A stretch of DNA of 5,581 bases from Verrucomicrobiota bacterium (GTDB lineage Bacteria > Verrucomicrobiota > Verrucomicrobiia > Opitutales > Oceanipulchritudinaceae). Shown here one piece after another: positions 1 to 5,581 of the stretch. The stretch covers positions 1 to 5,581 of the forward strand of contig JAAAOD010000181.1 of assembly GCA_009908535.1 (NCBI GenBank). Direction: 5' to 3'. Numbering within the stretch: position 1 is the first letter of the stretch; each line of letters begins with the position of its first letter. Made by a program: the position numbers and the translations under genes. The notes beneath the pieces were generated by a model. It did no database searches. It was not told the DNA's origin and was given only the letters and a program-made list of their open reading frames with translations.

Positions 1-603
1 CGCGTAGGCGAGGCCGCCTTCGAAGACCGATTCCCCGAACAACATCATGGCCAGCCCGATGCCGGCCTGGACGGGAAAGGAGAGGAGAAGGTAGTACTTC
101 CAGCGCGAATGCCCGAGCGCGAGCAGATAGTTCTGCAGCGCGAAGGGCACCGGCGAGAGCCGCGCCGCCAGCACGATCTGCAGCTCGTTCTCCGTCCGGA
201 TCTTCGGTACCTTGAGGTGCCGGTGGCGGATCACCCATTCGATCAGCGGGTGGAAAAAGCCCCGCGCCAGCAGGTAGCAGAGCACCATGTTCAGGGCGAG
301 GGCCGCGTACGCGCCAAGAAGCCCGAGCAGCGTGCTCTGCTGCCCCATGACCGGAAGGGCGGTCAGGTAGAAAAAGGTCAGGGGCGCCCCCGCCGCTGGC
401 AGCACGGCAAAGGCGAGGAAATACAGCGGGACCGGAATCGTCCGGAGCAGCAACAGCCCCTGCTCCCGCAGCTCCGCCGGCGGCGGCAACGGAAAGATCG
501 CCTCCCGGAAGGCGTACACCCCCGCGCCCGCCAACGCAATGGCGAGGAGCCCGGCGGCGACGGCCATTCCTATCAACTGGCGGTGATGCGGCACGCGCTG
601 CAC
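1..603 (-). CDS. VTT/DedA-like (TVP38/TMEM64-type) integral membrane protein, C-terminus cut by window edge
   Basis: The minus-strand frame is open for 201 codons from a GTG at 603-601 to the left edge, so the 3' end is missing. The protein begins with a short basic stretch (R3, H6, H7, R8) and a hydrophobic helix at about residues 13-32. A hydrophobic pair follows at about 59-85, with the P-A-A-G-A-P reentrant-loop-like segment at 69-74, then a helix at 91-113. The diagnostic part is residues 145-178, LAARLSPVPFALQNY followed by a W-K-Y-Y stretch. It matches the conserved R-x-S-P-x-P-F...N-Y signature of VTT-domain proteins and is followed by another membrane helix. Bacterial members sit in the inner membrane; DedA/TVP38 proteins are linked to lipid scrambling or transport and envelope homeostasis, but the substrate here is unknown. 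The start is uncertain: an in-frame TAA lies at 651-649, no good ribosome-binding site is visible, and GTG 594 or ATG 567 are alternatives. The gene is divergent from the toxin-antitoxin genes. Confidence 0.78.
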   Translation of the reverse strand, partial: MQRVPHHRQLIGMAVAAGLLAIALAGAGVYAFREAIFPLPPPAELREQGLLLLRTIPVPLYFLAFAVLPAAGAPLTFFYLTALPVMGQQSTLLGLLGAYAALALNMVLCYLLARGFFHPLIEWVIRHRHLKVPKIRTENELQIVLAARLSPVPFALQNYLLALGHSRWKYYLLLSFPVQAGIGLAMMLFGESVFEGGLAYA

Positions 604-639
604 TGTGGAGGCGCGGGCGGGCAATTGGCAAGGCCGGGG

Positions 640-657
640 AGGCGGTCGTTACCGCCT
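640..657. repeat. Perfect 7-bp inverted repeat (hairpin) in the divergent intergenic gap
   Basis: AGGCGGT (640-646) and ACCGCCT (651-657) are perfect reverse complements around a 4-base loop (CGTT), with a possible G-T extension. The hairpin lies between the AT-rich island and the start of the leftward membrane-protein gene. If the leftward transcript starts near 661, as the TATAAA at 673-668 would suggest, the hairpin would sit at the extreme 5' end of that mRNA and could protect it or affect initiation. It is not followed by a clean T run on either strand, so an intrinsic terminator is unlikely. The role is inferred; the inverted repeat itself is directly visible. Confidence 0.5.
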
Positions 658-691
658 TGATATGACTTTTATAGATAGTCAAGATGGTCTC
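657..691. promoter_or_regulatory. AT-rich divergent promoter region upstream of the antitoxin gene
   Basis: These 35 bases contain 11 G/C (about 31%), in sharp contrast to the strongly GC-rich surroundings. On the plus strand a -35-like TTGATA sits at 657-662, with only a poor -10 at normal spacing (CAAGAT, 680-685); TATAGA at 670-675 and GATAGT at 674-679 are alternative -10 candidates. On the minus strand TATAAA (673-668) matches five of six -10 bases, with a weak TTCATG (696-691) 17 bases upstream. Both divergent genes therefore probably start here, but neither hexamer pair is complete and the lineage's sigma-factor preference is unknown. Confidence 0.42.
663..681. promoter_or_regulatory. 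Candidate operator palindrome for the toxin-antitoxin genes
   Basis: TGACT (663-667) and AGTCA (677-681) form a 5-bp inverted repeat around a 9-base AT-rich centre, 11 bases before the antitoxin ATG and inside the presumed promoter. Phd/YefM-type antitoxins usually repress their own operon by binding short palindromes in this position, so this is the best operator candidate in the gap. The arms are short and could arise by chance; it is proposed on position as much as on sequence. Confidence 0.3.
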
Positions 692-1006
692 ATGAAAGTG
701 AAAGTGGCGGAATTGAAGGCACATTTATCGAAATACCTGCGGCGGGTCCGGGAATCCGATGAGCCGGTGGAAATTTATCTGCGGGAAGAGCCGGTGGCCT
801 ACCTGGTGTCGCAACCGGGGCAACCTGCGGACGGGGAAAGCACGGCGGCTTTGAAGGAAAGGCTCCGGCAGGTGGGCCTTGGCCTTGCCGTGGACCGGCG
901 GGAGGCGACCTCACCGGCGGAGTTCCAGCCCCGCCCCCGCCCGCCCGGGGATAAGGGCAAGGTGGCGAACAGCGTCGTCTCGATGCGCGGGGAGAAGGAT
1001 TACTGA
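692..1006 (+). CDS. Type II toxin-antitoxin system antitoxin, Phd/YefM family
   Basis: A 104-residue protein predicted to neutralise the PIN-domain toxin encoded directly after it and to repress the shared promoter. Residues 1-42 (MKVKVAELKAHLSKYLRRVR at the start, then E-P-V-E-I-Y and E-E-P-V-A-Y-L-V) show the Phd/YefM DNA-binding fold pattern: a short strand, a helix beginning A-E-L-K, then two strands around a turn. A Gly/Pro linker (41-48), a helix (51-60) and a proline/arginine-rich stretch (about 79-86) follow. The C-terminal end, SVVSMRGEKDY, resembles the R-x-x-x-Y tails that antitoxins insert into PIN toxins. ATG 692 is chosen because the fold begins there; an upstream in-frame ATG at 662 would place the palindrome inside the gene. 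No strong ribosome-binding site precedes it. At 104 residues it is somewhat longer than many relatives because of the Pro-rich tail. Its stop shares one base with the toxin start. Confidence 0.85.
   Translation: MKVKVAELKAHLSKYLRRVRESDEPVEIYLREEPVAYLVSQPGQPADGESTAALKERLRQVGLGLAVDRREATSPAEFQPRPRPPGDKGKVANSVVSMRGEKDY
990..998 (+). promoter_or_regulatory. Ribosome-binding site of the toxin gene
   Basis: The sequence GGGAGAAGG lies inside the last codons of the antitoxin gene and ends 7 bases before the ATG at 1006. It is the clearest Shine-Dalgarno sequence in the window and fixes the toxin start. It allows toxin translation to be initiated by ribosomes finishing the antitoxin, the usual coupling in such pairs. 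Confidence 0.7.
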
Positions 1007-1413
1007 TGGAGGTCTTCTACGATACCAGCGTGATCGTGCCGCTTCTCCTCGAGGAAGACGGATCCGCGGAGGCGGTGAAGCTCTGGGAGCGGACGACCTC
1101 CGCCTGGGCGTGGGAGTGGGCGCAAGTGGAATGCGAGGCCGCGCTGGGCCGCCGCAAGGCCGGGCCGGCGGCGTGGGCCGATTGGCGCGCATTGGCGCGG
1201 CACTTCCGTTTTCTCGAACTGAGCGGGGGGCTTGCGGCCCTTTGCGAATGCAACCGCTTTCTCGGCCTGCGGGCGGCCGACGCCGGCCATGTTTTCGTGG
1301 CGGACCGGCTGGTGCGGGTGCGTCCGGACTGCCGGCTCGCCACCTTCGATGAGGAGATGCGGGCGGCGGCGGGAAGCCTCGGCTTACGTCTTGCCGAAGC
1401 GGACGGCTTTTGA
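1006..1413 (+). CDS. vapC: PIN-domain ribonuclease toxin, VapC type
   Basis: A 135-residue protein, typical in length for VapC toxins, predicted to be a magnesium-dependent endoribonuclease; VapC toxins cut tRNA or rRNA and stop translation. The four acidic positions of a PIN active site can be placed: D6 in YDTSVIVPLL, E42 in the A-Q-V-E-C-E-A-A-L-G-R-R helix (E44 is a neighbour), D92 in A-A-D-A-G-H-V-F-V-A-D, and D115 in L-A-T-F-D-E-E-M. The third and fourth motifs match the D-A-x-H-x-x-x-A and T-x-D patterns of the family. The active site looks intact, so an active toxin is expected. Its ATG overlaps the antitoxin TGA by one base (TGATG) and has a good ribosome-binding site. The target RNA cannot be read from the sequence. 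The next gene begins 12 bases after its stop. Confidence 0.9.
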   Translation: MEVFYDTSVIVPLLLEEDGSAEAVKLWERTTSAWAWEWAQVECEAALGRRKAGPAAWADWRALARHFRFLELSGGLAALCECNRFLGLRAADAGHVFVADRLVRVRPDCRLATFDEEMRAAAGSLGLRLAEADGF

Positions 1414-1425
1414 AAACGATGGGGA

Positions 1426-4242
1426 ATGGCCAGCGAATTTCCCTCCGGACTCTCCATTCTACGCCGCCAGGCGACGCCCCCGGCAACCGCTGAAACGCGG
1501 ACCCCGCACCTGCAGTTGCTGCGCTCGGGGACGACGGCGCGGTTGCGGTCGGTGCAGGAAAACGGCCGTCCCGTCGCGCCGAATCCGGCGGCGGGCACCG
1601 GCTGGGAGCGCCTGCTCCTGCGCGAACTGGCGGGGCAGGGGGCGGACGGCGGCTTCGGCGAGGCCTTCCGTTGGGAGGCGGAAGGGGAGACCCCGGAGGG
1701 CATCGACCTTGCGGAACGGCCGGACCTCGTTCCGCTGCTGGTGCGCTGTCCGCGCCTGATGGACGAGAACACGGACCCGGTCGAGGTCGCGGACGGGGAC
1801 GCCGGGGAGATCCGCCTGCAACTGGAGGAGGACGCCGGAAACGGACGTTTTCAGGCCCGGCTGGTCTGGCGGAACGGGGGTGAGCAAGTCCCCCTGGCGA
1901 AGCCGCTCATGCTCGGCCCGGAGTACGTTCTGGACGGGGGCTGGATCCGCGCCTGCGGGCATCTGGGGCCGCATTTCGCGGTCCTGCCGCTCTTCGCGGA
2001 GACGGTGACGGCGGCGCAGCTGGCCCCGTTCCTTTCCCTGTTCGCTTCCAGCTTTCCGGAAGCGGTCATCGATGCGGCGGGGCTGCGCATGGAGACCGGG
2101 GAGCCGGTGGAGGCGCGGCCGGCGCTGGTCATCGAGGAAGTGGATCAGGACCGCATCCTGCATTTCGCGCTCGCGGAAGGGGTCGGGGAGCTGCCGGTGG
2201 ATTTCGTGCGCGACTACGACATCGCGCGGGTGGTGAAGCCGGACCGGGAACAGGGCCGCCTCCTCGTGCGCCCTGTCCGCTATGAAAAGGCGGCGGCGGC
2301 GCGGGCGGATTTGCTCAAGCGCCTGCGCCAACGGGAGCGGCGCGCGAAGGACAAGGAGGCCTTTTTCCTCGAGGAGGCGGACGGGCGCTTTCTTCTCAGC
2401 GCCGGCATGGCCGAGGCCTTTCTCACCGAGGAGCTGCCGGTGCTGGCGCGGGACTTCGAGCTTTTCGGGACGGAGCGGCTCCGCTCCTACCGGATCGTGC
2501 ACGCGAAACCCTCCCTCAACGTGAAGCTTTCGCACGGGATCGACTTCCTCGACGGGGAGGCGGACCTTGAGATCGAGGGCGAGCGGATCTCCCTCGTCGA
2601 GGCCCTGCGGCAGTATCGGGAAAGCAACTACATCCGGCTTTCCGACGGGCGCAACGCCGTCGTGGAAAGCGGCTACATGGAGCGGCTGGGCCGGCTGTTC
2701 AAAAAACACAAGAAGGGGGTGCGCGCCTCCTTCTTCGACCTTCCCCTGCTGGAGGAGATGATGGAGGAACGCGCGGCGGAGGCGAGCCTGCCGGACACGC
2801 GCGCGGTCTTCCGGGGCTTCAACCGGCTGGCGAAGCGCAAACCGGGGACGGAGGGTTTCCGCGGCGAGCTGCGCCCCTACCAGAAGGCGGGCCTGCAATG
2901 GTTGGACTACCTGCGCGAGACGGGTCTCGGCGGCTGCCTCGCCGACGACATGGGCCTCGGCAAGACGGTGCAGACGATCGCGTTGCTGGCGGGAATGTGC
3001 CGGAAAAAAGGCGGTCCCGTTCTCATCGTCATGCCGCGGAGCCTCCTTTTCAACTGGTCGCGGGAATTGGATACGTTTCTGCCGAAGGTCCCGCACCGCG
3101 TCCACCACGGGGCCGGACGCGACTGGGAGGCCGCGAAGAAGGACGGGCGGATCCTCCTCACCACCTACGGCACGCTGCGGGCGGACATCGAGACCATCGC
3201 GGAGGAAAGCTTCGCGGCGGTCATCCTCGACGAGGCGCAGGCGATCAAGAATCCGCAGACGAAGACGGCGCGGGCGGTCTGCGCGCTCAAGGCGGAGCTG
3301 CGCCTCGCCCTTTCGGGGACGCCGGTGGAAAACCACCTCGGGGAATTGTACGCGCTCTTCCGCTTTCTCAATCCGGCCATGTTCCCGAGTCAGACGGAGT
3401 TCGAGCGCCAGTACCTGCGCCCGATCCAGAACCAGGGCGATCCCGACGCCGCGCACGATCTCCGCCGCAAGGTGTATCCCTTCCTCCTGCGCCGGCTGAA
3501 AGGGGAGGTCCTCAAGGAGCTTCCGCCGAAAGTGGAACAGGTGCTCTACGTGGAGATGGGCGAGGAACAGAAAAACTACTACGCGGAGCGGCGGCGCTTC
3601 TTTCAGCGCGTGGTGCGCGAGGAGCTGGCGGCGCAGGGGCTGGCGAAAAGCCGCTTCGTCATCCTCGAGGCCCTGCTGGAGCTGCGCCAGATCGCGACCG
3701 TGCCGGAGGCGCGCACCGACGGCGCCATTGTCTCGGCAAAACGCGAACGGCTCATGGAGGCCCTGCGGGAGAGCCTTGAGAACGGACACAAATGCCTTGT
3801 CTTCAGCAACTTCGTCGCGGGAGTGGAGCAGGTCTGCGAGGAACTCCTCGAGGCCGGGATCGGTCACGAGCGCATGACCGGGGCGACCGGCGACCGCGAG
3901 GAACGCGTCCGGCGCTTCCAGGAGGATCCGCGGGTGCGGGCGATGGTCATGACGCTGAAGACGGGCGGGTTGGGCCTGAACCTGACGGCGGCGGACACCG
4001 TCTTCATCCTCGACCCGTGGTGGAACACCTCGGCGGAGACGCAAGCCGTGGACCGCGCCCATCGTATCGGCCAAGCCAATACGGTCTTCAATTACCGCCT
4101 CATCGCCCGCGAGACCATCGAGGAAAAGATCCTGCAACTGCAGGAGAAAAAGCGGCAGCTGGTGGACCAGGTCGTGACCTCCGACAGCGGCGCCCTCAAG
4201 GCCCTTTCCGAAAGCGACATCGACCACCTCTTCAGCGACTGA
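1426..4242 (+). CDS. SNF2/SWI2-family ATPase (DEAD/DEAH-box helicase superfamily 2), DEAQ variant
   Basis: A 938-residue protein with both RecA-like lobes of a SNF2-type double-stranded-DNA translocase. Such enzymes use ATP to remodel protein-DNA complexes or RNA polymerase rather than unwind DNA. Visible motifs are the Q-motif-like L-R-P-Y-Q-K-A-G (482-489), Walker A DDMGLGKT (507-514), Ia around L-I-V-M-P-R (533-538), Walker B DEAQ (602-605), III LALSGTPVEN (627-636), IV L-V-F-S-N-F (791-796), V around TLKTGGLGLNLTAAD (843-857), DPWWN (863-867) and VI QAVDRAHRIGQ (873-883). All catalytic positions look intact. Residues 372-421 (D-L-E-I-E-G-E-R-I-S-L, then N-Y-I-R-L-S-D-G) resemble the bacterial SNF2-associated domain. 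Residues 1 to about 370 match nothing I recognise, and no SWIM zinc-finger cysteine/histidine cluster is seen. DEAQ with the S-G-T-P-V-E-N-x-L-G-E-L form points to the bacterial/archaeal SSO1653-like branch. The start is uncertain: GGGGA abuts ATG 1426 with no spacing, and GTG 1552 is an alternative. Confidence 0.93.
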   Translation: MASEFPSGLSILRRQATPPATAETRTPHLQLLRSGTTARLRSVQENGRPVAPNPAAGTGWERLLLRELAGQGADGGFGEAFRWEAEGETPEGIDLAERPDLVPLLVRCPRLMDENTDPVEVADGDAGEIRLQLEEDAGNGRFQARLVWRNGGEQVPLAKPLMLGPEYVLDGGWIRACGHLGPHFAVLPLFAETVTAAQLAPFLSLFASSFPEAVIDAAGLRMETGEPVEARPALVIEEVDQDRILHFALAEGVGELPVDFVRDYDIARVVKPDREQGRLLVRPVRYEKAAAARADLLKRLRQRERRAKDKEAFFLEEADGRFLLSAGMAEAFLTEELPVLARDFELFGTERLRSYRIVHAKPSLNVKLSHGIDFLDGEADLEIEGERISLVEALRQYRESNYIRLSDGRNAVVESGYMERLGRLFKKHKKGVRASFFDLPLLEEMMEERAAEASLPDTRAVFRGFNRLAKRKPGTEGFRGELRPYQKAGLQWLDYLRETGLGGCLADDMGLGKTVQTIALLAGMCRKKGGPVLIVMPRSLLFNWSRELDTFLPKVPHRVHHGAGRDWEAAKKDGRILLTTYGTLRADIETIAEESFAAVILDEAQAIKNPQTKTARAVCALKAELRLALSGTPVENHLGELYALFRFLNPAMFPSQTEFERQYLRPIQNQGDPDAAHDLRRKVYPFLLRRLKGEVLKELPPKVEQVLYVEMGEEQKNYYAERRRFFQRVVREELAAQGLAKSRFVILEALLELRQIATVPEARTDGAIVSAKRERLMEALRESLENGHKCLVFSNFVAGVEQVCEELLEAGIGHERMTGATGDREERVRRFQEDPRVRAMVMTLKTGGLGLNLTAADTVFILDPWWNTSAETQAVDRAHRIGQANTVFNYRLIARETIEEKILQLQEKKRQLVDQVVTSDSGALKALSESDIDHLFSD

Positions 4243-4249
4243 AGCCGCC

Positions 4250-5581
4250 ATGGAAATCAAAAACAACACCGGACGATTGCTTGAAAAACCCCTCCCGGAA
4301 CTGCTGGAGAAGTTTTACGCGATGAAGGCGATCCAGCCGTTCGCGGAGCAGTATGTCTTTCCGCTCTTTCCGGATCTGGCGGAGCTGGAAAAGCCGCGCA
4401 AACGCGACCTCGTCGAGGCCTTCGCGCGCATGGAGAAGGACGTCGCCCTGCGGCAGACGTTCGTCGAAGGGCTGCCGGAGCTGCCGCGCGAGGCGATCGG
4501 TATCCTTGTCTGGTCACACATGCTCCCCCTCGATGAGATGGAGATGCTGATGGAGGCAACCATCAGTTACGAGGTCAAGGAGCCGCAGCGCTATCAGGAG
4601 CACGCCATCCGGCTCGAAGACGAATTCGTCCTGCTGGCGATCGGCCGGGAGGACACTTTCGGCTCCTATGCCAAGGACAAGAAGGACTTCTTCGTTCTTC
4701 TGCCGCGCGCGCTGCGGGACTTTTTCAAGGAGGTGTATCCGAAGCCGAATCACTACGAATGGCAACCGGTGGAGATCCGCAGGGAGCTGCCGCCGGAGAT
4801 CCGGCATTTCAACGCGGAGGCGTCCGTGGCCACCGACCTCGGGATCCTCGGGGACTACCTCCGGCGCGGCGGCATCAAGTTCACGCAGTCCGGCAAGCCG
4901 ACGGTGGCGGCGCTGCGCACCCTCGCCGGGGCCACCGAGGGCGGGGAGTTTTTTCCGGAGGACAAGTCCTCGCGCAAACTGCCCGAGCTGCGGCACCGCC
5001 TCCTCCTCGCGGTCGTGCGGACCCTCGACGATGCGGGGCTGCAGGCCCTGACGCGCCGGCCCTTCCCGGCCGGGGAGGTTTTCCGCGGGCTTGTGGAGCG
5101 CCTCTTCGCGCGCCCCGGATTTTTCATGGAGAACATCCTTCCCCACCTCAAAGGAAGTTCGCCCTTGTCGTGGGAATATCTCTACAACGGACCCCTCGAG
5201 CAGCTGCGGGGGGTCTTCGCAAGCCTGCCCGAGGGCGGATGGGTGACCACGGCCAACCTGTACGAGTACCTTTTCTTCCGCGAACTGGACTGCCTTCCCT
5301 TCGACACCGGCTACTGGCAATTCCATGCCGACGACGACAGTCCCGGCGTGCCCTCCTTTTACTACGGCTATGCGCGCCTGCCATTGCGGCCGGACAACCT
5401 CGCGGCTTTCGCCATTCTGCCGATGCTCTTCGGGACCTCCTTCCTTCTCGCTGCCCTCGGCATGGCGGAAATTTATTACACCGCGCCGCCCGTCCATGAG
5501 GAGTACTACGCCAAAGGCGAGACCTTCATTTCCCCCTTCGACGGCCTCATCGCCCTGCGCCTGACGCCGCTGGGCTCCTTC
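4250..5581 (+). CDS. Unrecognised large protein with winged-helix-like segments, likely partner of the SNF2 ATPase; C-terminus cut by window edge
   Basis: The frame is open for 444 codons from ATG 4250 to the right edge with no stop, so the C-terminus is missing. I do not recognise a named family. The ATG lies 7 bases after the ATPase stop, which implies co-translation, although no strong ribosome-binding site is visible. No signal peptide or convincing membrane helix is seen, so it is probably cytoplasmic. Residues 46-61 (E-K-P-R-K-R-D-L-V-E-A-F) look like a SAP-type helix-turn-helix. Residues 198-258, centred on G-I-K-F-T-Q-S-G-K-P-T, match the 'K-x-T-x-x-G-x-x-x-x-x-x-L' pattern of winged-helix repeats in XPB-type helicase N-terminal regions. 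Residues 327-351 (GGWVTTANLYEYL) and 397-444, ending ALRLTPLG, resemble another winged helix of that type. A nucleic-acid-binding accessory role to the SNF2 ATPase is inferred from these patterns and from adjacency. The frame is certain; the function is not. Confidence 0.85.
   Translation, partial: MEIKNNTGRLLEKPLPELLEKFYAMKAIQPFAEQYVFPLFPDLAELEKPRKRDLVEAFARMEKDVALRQTFVEGLPELPREAIGILVWSHMLPLDEMEMLMEATISYEVKEPQRYQEHAIRLEDEFVLLAIGREDTFGSYAKDKKDFFVLLPRALRDFFKEVYPKPNHYEWQPVEIRRELPPEIRHFNAEASVATDLGILGDYLRRGGIKFTQSGKPTVAALRTLAGATEGGEFFPEDKSSRKLPELRHRLLLAVVRTLDDAGLQALTRRPFPAGEVFRGLVERLFARPGFFMENILPHLKGSSPLSWEYLYNGPLEQLRGVFASLPEGGWVTTANLYEYLFFRELDCLPFDTGYWQFHADDDSPGVPSFYYGYARLPLRPDNLAAFAILPMLFGTSFLLAALGMAEIYYTAPPVHEEYYAKGETFISPFDGLIALRLTPLGSF

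Noticed and set aside
109..660. A 183-codon plus-strand open frame covering the left end.
   Set aside because: Its translation is dominated by Arg, Gln, Glu and Pro with no hydrophobic core, while the opposite strand encodes a coherent membrane protein with a VTT signature.
1181..1200. Near-perfect tandem 10-base repeat (ATTGGCGCGC/ATTGGCGCGG) inside the toxin gene.
   Set aside because: There are only two copies, in a frame that encodes an ordinary helix (D-W-R-A-L-A-R). Slippage would break the toxin, but two copies are too few to argue for phase variation.
1414..1425. Possible terminator or promoter between the toxin and the SNF2 gene.
   Set aside because: The gap is only 12 bases, has no stem-loop with a T run, and no convincing -35/-10 pair was seen.
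1426..4242. Whether the SNF2 protein is RapA or a DISARM/Zorya component.
   Set aside because: The DEAQ box and the SNF2-associated-like region point to a different branch from RapA. None of the partner genes of DISARM (methyltransferase, DUF1998, PLD) or Zorya (motor proteins) is present in the window.
1459..4269. A 936-codon open frame on the minus strand, almost exactly antisense to the SNF2 gene.
   Set aside because: It mirrors the codons of an unmistakable SNF2 ATPase in a GC-rich genome, where antisense stops are rare. Its translation is a biased Arg/Leu/Pro/His mixture with no domain pattern, and it has no promoter or ribosome-binding site.
4514..5497. A 327-codon minus-strand open frame within the last gene.
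   Set aside because: It is antisense to the frame that begins 7 bases after the SNF2 gene, stays open to the edge and has folded-protein composition; the antisense product shows no recognisable motif.

Overview
This is a compact, high-GC bacterial chromosomal segment with almost no non-coding DNA. It has bacterial gene packing, including an overlapping stop/start pair and gaps of 12 and 7 bases. No rRNA, tRNA, CRISPR array, insertion sequence or phage gene is visible. The lineage cannot be fixed from the sequence. The strong G/C bias, the large SNF2-type ATPase and the weak Shine-Dalgarno signals at most starts would fit a PVC-group bacterium such as a verrucomicrobial lineage, but this is a low-confidence impression.

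Layout. Positions 1-603 (minus strand) hold most of a polytopic membrane protein of the VTT/DedA/TVP38 type, whose C-terminus lies beyond the left edge. An 88-base divergent intergenic gap (604-691) follows, with a GC-rich hairpin (640-657) and an AT-rich island (657-691) that carries a small palindrome and is the likely promoter/operator region. All remaining genes read to the right: a Phd/YefM-family antitoxin (692-1006), a PIN-domain VapC-type toxin (1006-1413, overlapping the antitoxin stop by one base), a 938-residue SNF2/SWI2-type DNA-translocase ATPase (1426-4242), and the first 444 residues of a large protein of unknown family (4250 to the right edge). The last protein looks like a string of small helical and winged-helix-like modules.

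How the genes may work together. The antitoxin and toxin form a standard type II toxin-antitoxin module: the antitoxin neutralises the RNase and represses its own promoter. The SNF2 ATPase and the protein after it are separated by 7 bases and are very likely co-translated. The ATPase carries an N-terminal region resembling the bacterial SNF2-associated domain but no recognisable DNA-reading domain. The following protein has segments resembling the winged-helix repeats found beside XPB-type helicases, so it may be the DNA-binding or regulatory partner. No promoter or terminator is evident between the toxin and the ATPase, so the toxin-antitoxin module may be co-transcribed with the ATPase pair. 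Whether this is a functional unit (for example a genome-defence cassette with a built-in toxin) or a chance insertion of a toxin-antitoxin pair upstream of a housekeeping ATPase cannot be settled from this window.
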